Assembly: GCA_016717325.1 (NCBI GenBank)
Contig: JADKFV010000030.1
Location: forward strand, 11,900-75,899
Direction of reading: 5' to 3'
DNA from: Bacteroidota bacterium
Lineage (GTDB): Bacteria; Bacteroidota; Bacteroidia; AKYH767-A; OLB10
Length of the DNA stretch: 64,000 nucleotides
Part shown: positions 48,708-58,287 of the stretch, piece by piece
How positions within the stretch are numbered: position 1 is the first letter of the stretch
Layout of the letters: each line of letters starts with the position of its first letter
The notes under the pieces: generated by a model
Told to the model about the DNA's origin: nothing
What the model saw: the letters and a program-made list of their open reading frames with translations, nothing else
Database searches by the model: none
Translations under genes and position numbers: made by a program

Positions 48708-48715
48708 CAAATATA
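48708..48715 (-). promoter_or_regulatory. -7 element of the haloperoxidase-like gene
   Basis: TATATTTG on the minus strand matches TAnnTTTG, 31 bases before the ATG at 48676. The spacing to the nearest TTTG is longer than usual. Confidence 0.45.
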
Positions 48716-49049
48716 TTGCCGCAAAAGGCATCTTTGGTTCAAAAGCGTATATCCAGAATAGTGTAGAATGCGCAATTAAAAATTAAAATGGCCAATCGAC
48801 CAATTCGGTGGGCGAAGAAAAATAATATTTTCTTTTGTTCTACATCCTCTATAGAATTTCGCCCAAATCTATACAAAAAATTTATTTAAAACTTTCTACA
48901 TACGTTAAGTGCTTTCCAATTATGTGATTTGTAAACAAGGTAGTTGTATATTCTAATGGTGCGCGCGCATACAAACAATATCTTAATGCATGGTTGAAAT
49001 TTTCAGTAATCAAAAATCCCTCAAATACTGAGACGCTTGTTTCAAATAA

Positions 49050-49085
49050 AAAATGCGCTTCGAAATAAATTCGAAACGCATTTTT
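49050..49085 (-). terminator. Terminator of the Omp28-like gene
   Basis: AAAATGCGCTTCGAA/TTCGAAACGCATTTT stem with a 5-base loop, about 60 bases beyond the end of the broken Omp28-like gene. A partial copy of the right arm recurs at 50287-50303. Confidence 0.8.
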
Positions 49086-49147
49086 ATACAATCATTAAAA
49101 AAACAAAAACACAAAAGTGATAGCCAAAAAATACCAAAAAAATACGG

Positions 49148-50136
49148 TTACAAATTCACAAATTTCATAACTTTTCGTCCTATACGAAAATATAAAACAC
49201 CCTTAGGTAAATTATTCACTATAATTTCCAAGTGCTTGCATCATACACTTGCCCATTAATATTCAAAATAGAGTAATGTGTATTCGATTTGAAATTATAA
49301 CTGGCAACTACCAATTGATTTGTAATTGAATTGAAATGGATTGCAAAATCATTTTCGTTATTTTCATTTTAATGAATTTGCCAAAACTCTTATCGATTTA
49401 ACTGCATTCAAAACTTCTTTTGATGCTTCTATTTGAACATAAGCCATAGTATAAATGGCATTCACATTCCAAATAGGATTGATGAAATAAGTAAATTCAA
49501 ACACCAAACTATTTCAGCGGGGGCAATAAATTTGATTCCCATACTGGTACTTGCACAGGAAATACATCGTGATGAATTTGCTCACCATTTGGCGAAGTGT
49601 AGTTTACAGGATTTTCGGCAACACCGGCAAATAGCCTCATTCATTAGTCATCAATAGTAACCAGTTTCGCAACCTATTTCTCTTTTGCCTTTATTGAGTC
49701 ACTTCAATATTTCAGAGCCGATATTTCATAAGAGACTGGTTTTACTTAATTTTTTAACCGGATTATTGTTGTAATAGTTTGCTGTGTTACTGACAATAAT
49801 TTTCCATTCAAAACATTTTGGTGTGCCACCGTATGCATTATAATAATTTGCACGGGCATCATTCTCTGCCATATTTTGCACATTGAAAACACAACCCGGA
49901 TAAGGTGAGCTTGGATGAAATGCAATATGTAACACTTGAGGATAGTTGCTCAGGGTTTGATACATGGCAGGATTTTTTGATGCACAAATACTACACCAAG
50001 TATTGGTAAAATGTTCTACCAAAACAGTTTTTGGCGATTGGGCATTTGCCGAAAAAGATAGTCCCAATACTACGACATAAATTGCTTTTTTTGTTGATAA
50101 GAAAAATGCATTTACTTCCTTGCTTGTTGATTTCAT
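49148..50136 (-). pseudogene. Omp28-like secreted protein with T9SS tail, several frameshifts
   Basis: The N-terminal 115 residues are intact: a signal peptide (VVVLGLSFSANAQ), then a thioredoxin-like fold with TNTWCSICASKNPAM (CxxC) and GGTPKCFEWKI, as in Omp28-related outer membrane proteins. Downstream fragments lie in changing frames: RLFAGVAENPVNYTSPNGEQ, FTYFINPIWNVNAIYTMAYV, LVVASYNFKSNTHYSILNIN and a T9SS-like end NLPKGVLYFRIGRKVMKFVN stopping at 49148. At least four indels are needed, more than in most genes here. It could be a decaying gene or a badly read stretch. The whole would be about 320-330 residues. Confidence 0.65.
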
Positions 50137-50370
50137 TGTGTGTTTTTTTTATTTTTTAATTTACTTCTTCCTTGCAATTTCTAAAATACAAACTGATAAT
50201 TAAGAAGTTGTAAAGCAAAAGATAAATTTTTTTTGTATATGTAATCAAAAGGACAAATAAACAAATTGCGAAATAAATATTACAAATAAATTCGAAACGC
50301 ATTTATAAAATCACTTAAATTTATGAGGCTAACTTTTAACTGATTGGTGTAAACAAAAAGCTAAAAATAT

Positions 50371-50378
50371 TACATTTG
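50371..50378 (+). promoter_or_regulatory. -7 element of the CMD-family gene
   Basis: TACATTTG matches TAnnTTTG and is 28 bases before the ATG at 50407. Confidence 0.5.
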
Positions 50379-50406
50379 GAATTTCAAATTACAGAAAAAA
50401 TAATTT

Positions 50407-51006
50407 ATGAAAAGACCACTAGTTTTTCCAAAGTCAGATGATAATGATAAAGAGTTATTAAAACTCGTAGAGTTTTTTAATGAGACTTTAGGCTTTTGCC
50501 CTAACAGTGTAAAGACCATGCATCATAGGCCACAAATTGCTTACGCTTTTATTGAATTGAATAAGGCCGTGATGGAAAATAAAGGCAGAGTTACAAGTGC
50601 TTTGAAACGCTTGATAGGATACATAAGCAGCAATGTGGCGGGATGCAAATATTGCCAGGCTCATACAATTCGCGCTGCCGAACGATATGGAGCATCGCAA
50701 TTGCAAATGGAAAATATTTGGGAATATAAAACGCATGAAAGTTTCAATGAAGCAGAGCGCGCGGCACTGGATTTTGCTTTGGCTGCATCTACAATTCCAA
50801 ATGCAGTGAATGATACTGTATCCGAAAATTTGCGTGTACATTGGAACGAAGGCGAGATAGTAGAAATTCTTGGTGTGATTTCTTTGTTCGGTTTTCTTAA
50901 TCGTTGGAACGATTCTATGGCAACCGAAATGGAACCCGGTGCAATACAATCGGGTGAGCAATTTTTATCGAGCAGAGGTTGGAGTGTGGGGAAGCATGGT
51001 TTTTAG
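50407..51006 (+). CDS. Carboxymuconolactone decarboxylase/AhpD-family protein
   Basis: A 199-residue helical protein of the CMD family. The core has ALKRLIGYISSNVAGCKYCQ with the CxxC redox pair followed by AHTIRAAERYG, and an FNEAERAALDFALAASTIPN helix. This is the peroxidase-like (AhpD) form of the family, which uses the cysteine pair and a nearby histidine for peroxide or thiol chemistry. The electron donor and substrate are unknown. The gene is intact, has its own promoter, and is followed by a block of repeats. Confidence 0.85.
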   Translation: MKRPLVFPKSDDNDKELLKLVEFFNETLGFCPNSVKTMHHRPQIAYAFIELNKAVMENKGRVTSALKRLIGYISSNVAGCKYCQAHTIRAAERYGASQLQMENIWEYKTHESFNEAERAALDFALAASTIPNAVNDTVSENLRVHWNEGEIVEILGVISLFGFLNRWNDSMATEMEPGAIQSGEQFLSSRGWSVGKHGF

Positions 51007-51009
51007 GAT

Positions 51010-51335
51010 TGTCATTATTGAATACTTGTCATTGGTCATTTGAGTACTTGTCATTTGTCATTCGAATACTTGTCATTTGAATACTGTCATTGGTCGAATT
51101 TGTCAATGGCCATTGGTCATTATGATTTGTCTTGGGCAGCGAAGAATTTCATTGTTGATATATAATTTTTATTCGAAATTTTGCAAGAATCCTGACTAGG
51201 GAATTTTGAATCATCAATGACCAGCATTTCAACTTGATACCAAATTAAAAACACAAATGACTAGAATTAAAAATGACCAATGACCAGAACTAAAAATGAC
51301 CAACCACAATGACCAATGACGAGAATTCTAAATGA
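51010..51335. repeat. Inverted blocks of TCATTGGTCATT-type repeats
   Basis: From about 51010 to 51130 the text repeats variations of 'acttgtcattggtcatt'; from about 51230 to 51335 it repeats the complement, 'aatgaccaatgaccag'. The two blocks are inverted relative to each other around a 100-bp centre and could form a long hairpin. No gene is present. Confidence 0.75.
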
Positions 51336-51343
51336 CTTTACCC

Positions 51344-51883
51344 CTACTCTCCCCCTTTATCCCCAACAAAATTATCTTCCTTGTTTTTGAATAAATCGTT
51401 GAAAGTGGTGAGGCTGCCGTAAATGCGGGTGATGTATTGTTGCATGTTTACTTTGTCTTCATCGGTCATTATGGAATGTGAGTTTATGCGTTGTTCCATA
51501 ACACGAAGGCGGTCGCGAAGCATTACTATCTTGTGAAAAAATGCATCGATAGAAATTTCTTTGCCTTTCAAACTGGTGTTGCCCGGTTGCATAATTATTT
51601 TTCCACCAATCCATTTTTGTCCTAATGGAATTACTTCTTGCAGGTCGCTATAGCGTTTCAAAATATTTATTAACGAAACTTCCATTTCGCTTTTCGATAC
51701 TAAATCGGTGTCGGGTTCTACAACTTCGATAACAGTGAGTGCATTTTGAAATTTCGAAATTTCCATGCGGCCTGAGCGAACGAATACAATTTCGTAAGTT
51801 CGGGTTTTTACATTTATAACAACACCATCGCCAAACTCGGGGTGGCTTACACGGCTTCCTATTCCTAAATCGTCTTGGTCCAT
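51344..51883 (-). CDS. Conserved hypothetical with UvrD-tudor-like N-terminus
   Basis: A 179-residue protein. The first 55 residues (GIGSRVSHPEFGDGVVINVK) resemble the small Tudor-like domain at the C-terminus of UvrD/PcrA helicases. The rest is helical, with LINILKRYSDLQEVIPLGQK and a coiled region VMLRDRLRVMEQRINSHSIM. It is a recurring Bacteroidota hypothetical whose function I do not know; a nucleic-acid- or polymerase-associated role is a guess. Apparently intact and monocistronic. Confidence 0.7.
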   Translation of the reverse strand: MDQDDLGIGSRVSHPEFGDGVVINVKTRTYEIVFVRSGRMEISKFQNALTVIEVVEPDTDLVSKSEMEVSLINILKRYSDLQEVIPLGQKWIGGKIIMQPGNTSLKGKEISIDAFFHKIVMLRDRLRVMEQRINSHSIMTDEDKVNMQQYITRIYGSLTTFNDLFKNKEDNFVGDKGGE

Positions 51884-51996
51884 TTTATTTTATTTTTTAA
51901 AGTGCGCGAATATAAATTTTTGAAAATTGCTATACATCAGTTTACCAATTGATTGGCAAATATTTTTATCAAGAAATATTTGTCAATAGAAAAAGG

Positions 51997-53385
51997 TTAA
52001 TGCATTTTCAACTCACTCTCCTTAATTTCATATTTCCACTTCTCCACTCCATCTCTATCATAACAAAATAAAGTAATCATTCTTTCATTTCGCTTTCCGG
52101 TGATTGACATTTTACAATAATTATTTCCAACAAAAAGTGTGTTCGCTACCCGGTGGGGATTATTTTTTTCGGGCGAGTTCAAAATACCCGAAACACCTGA
52201 AGTAAGTGGTGAACTCGTAATATCGTACAATGTATATGGAACAGCATAACCGGGATTAGCAAGCGAATCGTACTTCATCAATTCGCAATGATGCCTGTCG
52301 CCCGAAATAAAAATTACACCACTTATTTTTTGGTCGGCAATAAACTGCATAATTTCTTTACGTTCATTTTCAAATAAATTGAACGATTCCTTTGTAGTTT
52401 CGCTATTCAGAAATTGTCCGCCCAGGCAAATAAATTTGAAAGTTGATGTACTATGTGCCAAATTATTTTTAAGCCATTCGAGTTGTTGTTTTCCTAACAT
52501 TGTTTTTTGCGGAAATATTTTTTCGTCAAGTTTGCTTTCGTCACGAAAAGTTCTGCCATCTGTCAAATAAAAATCTGCATCGCTTTTTACAAATTTAAAA
52601 TAGGTGCCTTGTCCATTTTCACCATATTGATTGTTGCCATAATAATCTATAAAACATTGTCGGGTAATATTTGCAAAGGCGAAATTTTTGCTAGCATCAT
52701 CGTCACCAAAATCATGGTCGTCCCACATTGCATATTGTGGCATTGAGGCAAGAAATGGTTGCAGATTTTTTTCTACACGTGTGTGCAGGTATCGGTAATT
52801 TATACCTGAAATGCTGCTGTAATCAGCTTCGCGCAGGTAAGTGTTATCGCCAAGCCAAATCATAAAATCGGCATTAGACTTTGCCATTGAATTAAAAATA
52901 GTAGTGCTTTGTCCGTAAGGTTTTCCCGGCCGGTCGTATGCACTATCGTTCACATAATTGCACGAGCCGAATAAAAAATTGATTTCATATGGATCGTTAG
53001 TGCTCCACGGTGCCCACAATTTTTCGGTTTTGAATTTTAATGGATAATTAAATTTTACCGGAGCATTATCTAAAAATATTTCGTAAGTATATTCGCTGTT
53101 TACATCAAGTAATGGCAATACGAATTTCGCAATCCATGGTTCGCATTTGTTGCTATTATCATTCATTATTATTTGCGATAATATCTTAGCATCGTTATTC
53201 TTTTTATATTTTATAGCGACCGATTTATTGCAAGCGGTTTGCACCCAAACTAAAGCTTCGCGATGTTCAACATAACCAAGCATAGGTCCTGAAATTATTT
53301 TTCCGGGAGTTGGTGTTTGCTTTTGTGCATTTGAAATTTGGAAAAATAAAAATGCAAAGCAGTAGAGTATTATCCTTTTCGACAT
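51997..53385 (-). CDS. PhoD-like alkaline phosphatase/phosphodiesterase, secreted
   Basis: A 462-residue exported metallophosphatase. The signal peptide is residues 1-20 (FAFLFFQISNAQ). An N-terminal fibronectin-like domain follows (LVWVQTACNKSVAIKYKK), then the PhoD catalytic core with FLFGSCNYVND, MIWLGDNTYLREAD, YAMWDDHDFGDDD and ISGDRHHCELM. These residues bind the Fe/Ca centre in PhoD. Substrates in the family are phosphomonoesters and diesters. The gene looks intact and has a TACATTTG element on the minus strand at 53422-53429, about 37 bases upstream. Confidence 0.9.
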   Translation of the reverse strand: MSKRIILYCFAFLFFQISNAQKQTPTPGKIISGPMLGYVEHREALVWVQTACNKSVAIKYKKNNDAKILSQIIMNDNSNKCEPWIAKFVLPLLDVNSEYTYEIFLDNAPVKFNYPLKFKTEKLWAPWSTNDPYEINFLFGSCNYVNDSAYDRPGKPYGQSTTIFNSMAKSNADFMIWLGDNTYLREADYSSISGINYRYLHTRVEKNLQPFLASMPQYAMWDDHDFGDDDASKNFAFANITRQCFIDYYGNNQYGENGQGTYFKFVKSDADFYLTDGRTFRDESKLDEKIFPQKTMLGKQQLEWLKNNLAHSTSTFKFICLGGQFLNSETTKESFNLFENERKEIMQFIADQKISGVIFISGDRHHCELMKYDSLANPGYAVPYTLYDITSSPLTSGVSGILNSPEKNNPHRVANTLFVGNNYCKMSITGKRNERMITLFCYDRDGVEKWKYEIKESELKMH

Positions 53386-53421
53386 GGTGAATTATTTAAA
53401 ATGATTAGCAGATTAGATAGT

Positions 53422-53429
53422 AGCAAATG
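53422..53429 (-). promoter_or_regulatory. -7 element of the phoD-like gene
   Basis: TACATTTG on the minus strand matches TAnnTTTG and lies about 37 bases before the ATG at 53385. No TTTG is found at the usual distance. Confidence 0.4.
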
Positions 53430-53460
53430 TAGGGAAATATTTTTTCGGTTTGTTATGCAA

Positions 53461-53719
53461 TGTAGGAATAAGGTTTCTGCTGAATGACGATGCGCCTTCC
53501 AGTCCTTCAGGAGGAAACTTCTTGTGACTTAGGAGATTTTTTTTTGAACTAATTTGTCTAATGTAGGAATAAGATTCCTCCTGAATGACTAGAGGGGGTG
53601 AATGACGATGCGCCTTCCAGTCCTTCAGGAGGAAACTTCTTGTGACTTAGGAGATTTTGTTTTTGAACAAATTTATCTAATGTAGGAATAAGGTTCCTCC
53701 TGAATGACTAGAGGGGGTG
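53461..53719. repeat. Three copies of a 101-119-bp direct repeat
   Basis: Copies start at 53461, 53562 and 53681 (the last partial), each beginning TGTAGGAATAAG. Copy 2 has a 19-base segment (tgaatgactagagggggtg) that copy 1 lacks. Each carries inverted arms AGTCCTTCAGGAGGAA and TTCCTCCTGAATGACT. The block lies directly upstream of the RhlE-type helicase gene. Confidence 0.85.
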
Positions 53720-53816
53720 TTGGTATTACATCAAATAAATGCTACATTGCACAACTTTTTATAAACAAACTGATATAATATTTTCATACCGGACTATTCC
53801 GGCAAACAATTTTTAC

Positions 53817-55118
53817 ATGCATTTTAATTCATTAGGTATTATCGAACCTATTCTAAAAGCGATACAGGAAGAAGGCTACACCACGCCTACACCCATACAA
53901 CAACAAGCCATACCAATAGTACTTCAAGGGACCGATTTGCTGGGATGTGCACAAACAGGAACAGGAAAAACTGCTGCATTTGCAATTCCAATTTTACAAT
54001 TGTTAAGTGGCGTTCACACCAATGACAAGAAATTAAAAATTCGCAGTCTGATTGTAACGCCTACACGTGAACTTGCCATTCAAATAAACGAAAGTTTCAA
54101 GGCATATGGCCGCCATACCAAATTACGCAGCACTGTTGTTTTTGGTGGTGTGGCACAAGGGCCACAAACCACTGCATTGCAGCACGGTGTGGATATACTG
54201 ATTGCAACTCCCGGTCGTTTACTCGATTTGATGAATCAAGGATATATCTCCCTGCGTGATGTAGAAATATTTGTGCTTGACGAAGCCGACCGCATGCTCG
54301 ATATGGGTTTTATACATGATGTGCGCAAACTAATTGCAGTGCTGCCTGCTAAACGCCAAACATTATTTTTCTCTGCAACCATGCCCCCTGAAATTGTAAA
54401 GCTATCATCGAGCATTTTACACCATCCTAAAAAAGTAGAAGTTACCCCCGAATCGACCACTGCCGAAACAGTGCAGCAATACATTTACTTTGTTGACAGA
54501 GGAAATAAAAATTCGTTGCTCATTGATGTACTTAAAGACACGAAAATAAAAACCGCTTTGGTATTTACACGCACAAAACATGGGGCCGATAAAGTGGTAA
54601 AAGTATTGGAGAAGCATCACATTAAGGCCGAGGCCATACATGGTAATAAAGCACAAAATGCAAGACAACGTGCATTATCCAATTTCAAAGCACAATCCAC
54701 TCGTGTTTTAGTTGCAACAGATATTGCCGCTCGAGGGATAGATGTTGATGATTTGCAATATGTGATAAATTATGAAATGCCCAATGTTGCCGAAACTTAT
54801 GTACACCGCATAGGCCGTACAGGACGCGCAGGTGCAGCAGGTACAGCATTTTCCTTTTGCGATGCCGAAGAAAAAGCATACCTCCGCGATATTGAACGAT
54901 TGATTTCAAAACGTATTCCGGTTATTGATGACCATGCTTTTCCATTGATTGACAATCACCCTATACCTACCGAACAAAAACAACATCAACGCAGATCACA
55001 ATCGGGAGGAAGACCACAGCAAGGCAGTACTAAGCCACATGCCGGTGCCAAGCAAGAACCAAAGCCACAAAAAACTGGCAGCGCAATAAAACAAGACATA
55101 CAAGCGCATAAATGCTGA
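53817..55118 (+). CDS. DEAD-box RNA helicase, RhlE-like
   Basis: A 433-residue helicase starting at the ATG at 53817 (MHFNSLGIIEPILKAIQEEG). Helicase motifs in order: Q motif TPTPIQQQAIP, Walker A AQTGTGKTAAF, PTRELAIQ, ATPGRLLDLM, DEAD in VLDEADRMLDMGF, SAT in FFSATMP, ALVFTRTKHGADKV, ATDIAARGIDVDD and HRIGRTGRAG. The basic, Gln/Pro-rich tail after residue 370 (RRSQSGGRPQQG) is typical of RhlE in Bacteroidota and may help bind RNA. It is intact. The upstream repeat block may carry its promoter. Confidence 0.95.
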   Translation: MHFNSLGIIEPILKAIQEEGYTTPTPIQQQAIPIVLQGTDLLGCAQTGTGKTAAFAIPILQLLSGVHTNDKKLKIRSLIVTPTRELAIQINESFKAYGRHTKLRSTVVFGGVAQGPQTTALQHGVDILIATPGRLLDLMNQGYISLRDVEIFVLDEADRMLDMGFIHDVRKLIAVLPAKRQTLFFSATMPPEIVKLSSSILHHPKKVEVTPESTTAETVQQYIYFVDRGNKNSLLIDVLKDTKIKTALVFTRTKHGADKVVKVLEKHHIKAEAIHGNKAQNARQRALSNFKAQSTRVLVATDIAARGIDVDDLQYVINYEMPNVAETYVHRIGRTGRAGAAGTAFSFCDAEEKAYLRDIERLISKRIPVIDDHAFPLIDNHPIPTEQKQHQRRSQSGGRPQQGSTKPHAGAKQEPKPQKTGSAIKQDIQAHKC

Positions 55119-55285
55119 TGAAAAACTTGCAACATGATTTTGTTTTTAAAGTTGATGATGCAAGAAGATGAACTCCATAATAGGAAATAAAAGAAAAAAG
55201 TTAGTCGTTCATTTCGACCTAAAGAGCAAATATTTTGCTGCAAGGAAAAAGAAATAGCAATGCTTTATACATATAATGGTATTCG

Positions 55286-57064
55286 CTATTTTTCGTCATC
55301 TACAGAGTATATATTCTCTATCAAATCTTTATTATTCTGTTCTATTATTTTTCTTTTCAATTTGAGTGTTGGTGTAAGTTCGCCTGAAACCACTGTCCAT
55401 TCTTTTGTAATTAATTCAGATCGCTTTATTCTTTCGTGATGGCCCAATTGAGCATTTACCTTTTCTACATCCTTCATAATTCTATCGCGCACCTGTGGAT
55501 TTTTTATAATCTCTTCGGGTGTTGTGTATGTTACTTTATGTATTTCGCACCAGCTTTTCACATGTGCAAAATTTGGAACAATAATGGCCGAAGCATGTTT
55601 TTGACTTTCGCCAATCACCATAATATTTTCTATAAAAGCTGATTCTTTCATCAGGTTTTCTATGGGCTGTGGAGCTATATATTTACCCCCACTTGTTTTA
55701 AATATTTCTTTTTTGCGATCAGTAATTTTCAAAAACTTTTCCTCAACCCACGTACCAATATCTCCTGTGTGAAGCCACCCTTCATTATCAATTACTTCTT
55801 TGGTGAGATCATCGCGCTTGTAATATCCCATCATAAGGTTTGGTCCTTTGAAAAGAATTTCACCATCATCGGCAATTTTTACATCTACACCTTTTATTAT
55901 TGTTCCTACTGTTCCAAAACATGCAAGGTTGTCGCCTAATAAATTCACAGCTATTACCGGAGAAGTTTCGCTAAGACCGTATCCTTCGAGTATAGGCATG
56001 CCAGCAGCCCAAAAGACACGAGCAAGGCGTTCCTGCAATGCAGCACCACCCGAAACAATGCACATCGTATTACCACCCAGTGCCTCACGCCATTTCGAAA
56101 AAATAAGTTTATCGGCAATCTTAAGTTTTGTTTGATAAACTATTCCATTACGATTACCATGTTCGTATTTCAAACCTAATTCAACAGCCCAAAAAAACAA
56201 AGCACGTTTTACACCTGTAAGTTCTTTTCCCTTATTGATAATGCGGTCATATACTTTTTCTATTAAACGTGGCACGGCCGAAAAAACGTGAGGTTTTATT
56301 TCACGAATATTGTCACCAATTTTCTCCATGCTTTCGGCATAATAAATTGACACCCCAATATACATATACAAATAAGTAAGCATACGTTCGTAAACGTGGC
56401 AAAGCGGCAAGAAACTTAATGCACGATGGCGTGAATCAACAGGAGGCAAATCGCGGCAGGCAATAAAATTACTCACCAGATTGCTGTGCGAAAGCATCAC
56501 CCCTTTGGGGTTTCCTGTGGTGCCCGAAGTATAAATAAGTGTTGCAAGGTCGGTAGGCATTACTGCATCCATTCTCATTTGCCATACACCTTCATCACTG
56601 CTTTTGCCGGCATTAATTATTTCGAGCCAATGTATTTTGCCCAACATCTTCTCGAAGGTATACAAATTTTGCAGTGTGGGAACCTCTGCTTTTATAGAGT
56701 CGATTTTTTTCCACAATGCCTCGTCACTCACCACAATTAATTTTGCTTCGCAATCGTTCAAAATAAATTTGTATTCCGATTCGGAAATGGTTGGATAAAT
56801 GGACACATGCACAGCACCTGTTTGCAAAATACCAATATCAAGCATATTCCACTCGGGCCGGTTATTACTTATAGACACAACTTTGTCGCCCCGGTTTATA
56901 CCCAAGGCTATTTATCCCATCGCTATTTCTTTAGCGCGGTTGGCAAATTGTTGTGTGCTGTATGTTACCCATGCACCATTATCTTTGCCTGCAAGCGAAT
57001 CGGCTTTAGGAAATTTTTCAAGTTGATAAGGAACAACATCGAATAAGCGAGTTACTTCTGTCAT
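55286..57064 (-). CDS. Long-chain fatty acid-CoA ligase with an in-frame stop at codon 51
   Basis: An AMP-forming long-chain acyl-CoA synthetase of about 592 residues, which activates fatty acids to CoA thioesters. It has YTSGTTGNPKGVMLSH (P-loop), EGYGLSETSPVIAVNL and WLHTGDIGTWVEEKFLKITD. The true start is the ATG at 57064 (MTEVTRLFDVVPYQLEKF). The frame is open except for one TAA at 56912-56914, between AKEIAMG and IALGINRGDK, where TTA (Leu) is expected. This is a substitution, not an indel, so it is either a real nonsense mutation or a miscalled base. Confidence 0.9.
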
Positions 57065-57170
57065 AATTTTAAGATTAATTATTGAGGTGAAAATTGAAGC
57101 GGTTAAAATAGAAAAATATTATTTACAAAAACTTGGGATATAAAAAATAAAAAATCATACTTGCACATCA

Positions 57171-58179
57171 AATGACTTCGACAATAAATACAGCTTTCAG
57201 CAAACACCAATTGTGAGCCCCAATAATTATGGCTCCTATGTTTTTGGTTTCGAATGTGGCTATGATAGTTGAAGCCATGAAAGGCGGGGTTGTAGGTACT
57301 TTTCCTACATTAAATTTTCGCGATGATGCTGCTTTAACCAATGCGCTGCAGACAATTTCAAAATACAAAACTGACACAAATTGCGCAGGCACTTATGGTG
57401 TGAATTTAATTGTGCAAAAAACAAATATTTATTTCGAGCAGCATTTAAAAATATGTGCGGCACAAAAAGTTCCCATTTACATTACATCGCTCGGCAGCCC
57501 TTCGCAAGTAGTTGATGCCGTAAAACCTTACGGAGCAAAAGTATATAGCGATGTTACCAATTTGGCGCATGCACGCAAAGCAGCATCAACAGGCATAGAC
57601 GGTTTTATTGCTGTAGGTCAGGGTGCAGGCGGTCATGCTGGGCCATATCCATTATCTCTTTTAGTACCTGCTTTGAAACGCGAGTTTCCTCACCTTCAAG
57701 TTATAGCTGCCGGAGGAATTGGTGATGGTGCTACCATGTTGTCGGCTTTGGCTTGTGGTGCCGATGCGGTTTCTATTGGTACTGCTTTCATTGCATCAGA
57801 AGAAGCAACCGTATCGCAGGAATACAAAAATGCCATTGTTGATTCGGGCATGGAAAATATTGTGATGACAGAAAGAGTGAGTGGTACCCCTTGCAATATA
57901 ATTGATACACCTTACGCAAAAAAAATAGGCTACAAGCAAAACTGGCTCGAACGATGGTTGAATACAAATGCAACTACGAAAAAATATTTCAAAACACTGG
58001 TGCAATATAAAGGCATGAAAAATCTGGAGAAAGCCATAAAGCCGGGCAATTACAATAATCTCTGGAGTGCAGGCCAATCGGCCGAACTGGTGCATAGCAT
58101 AAAACCGTGTGCGCAAATAATTGATGATATTATAAATGATACCATTGCACAAATGGAAATTCTGAAACAAAATTTTTGA
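57171..58179 (+). CDS. Nitronate monooxygenase (NPD family), 5' frame unclear
   Basis: The clear part starts at 57229 (MAPMFLVSNVAMIVEAMKGG) and gives 316 residues of an FMN-dependent nitronate monooxygenase, which oxidises nitronates to carbonyls. Conserved motifs: VVGTFPTLNFRD, VAGGIGDGATM-like (IAAGGIGDGATMLSALACGA), and FIAVGQGAGGHAGP with the conserved histidine. The N-terminal strand (F-Q-Q-T-PIVSPIIMAPM) is visible upstream but in another frame; one base near 57220 must be lost to join it. The true ATG may be at 57171 with a further shift. The NADPH-free FMN enzyme family also includes enoyl reductases such as FabK. Confidence 0.82.
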
Positions 58180-58287
58180 TGAATAAAACCAACTAAATAT
58201 TTCATGATTTTGCACTTAAAATTAGTAATGGTTTATTTACAACCTCAAATTAAAATTAAAATCTCACTTTAAACTTAGTATACAGTT

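Noticed and set aside
48882..49091. Small open frame between the haloperoxidase-like and Omp28-like genes
   Set aside because: It covers a terminator hairpin and AT-rich spacer and has no recognisable feature.
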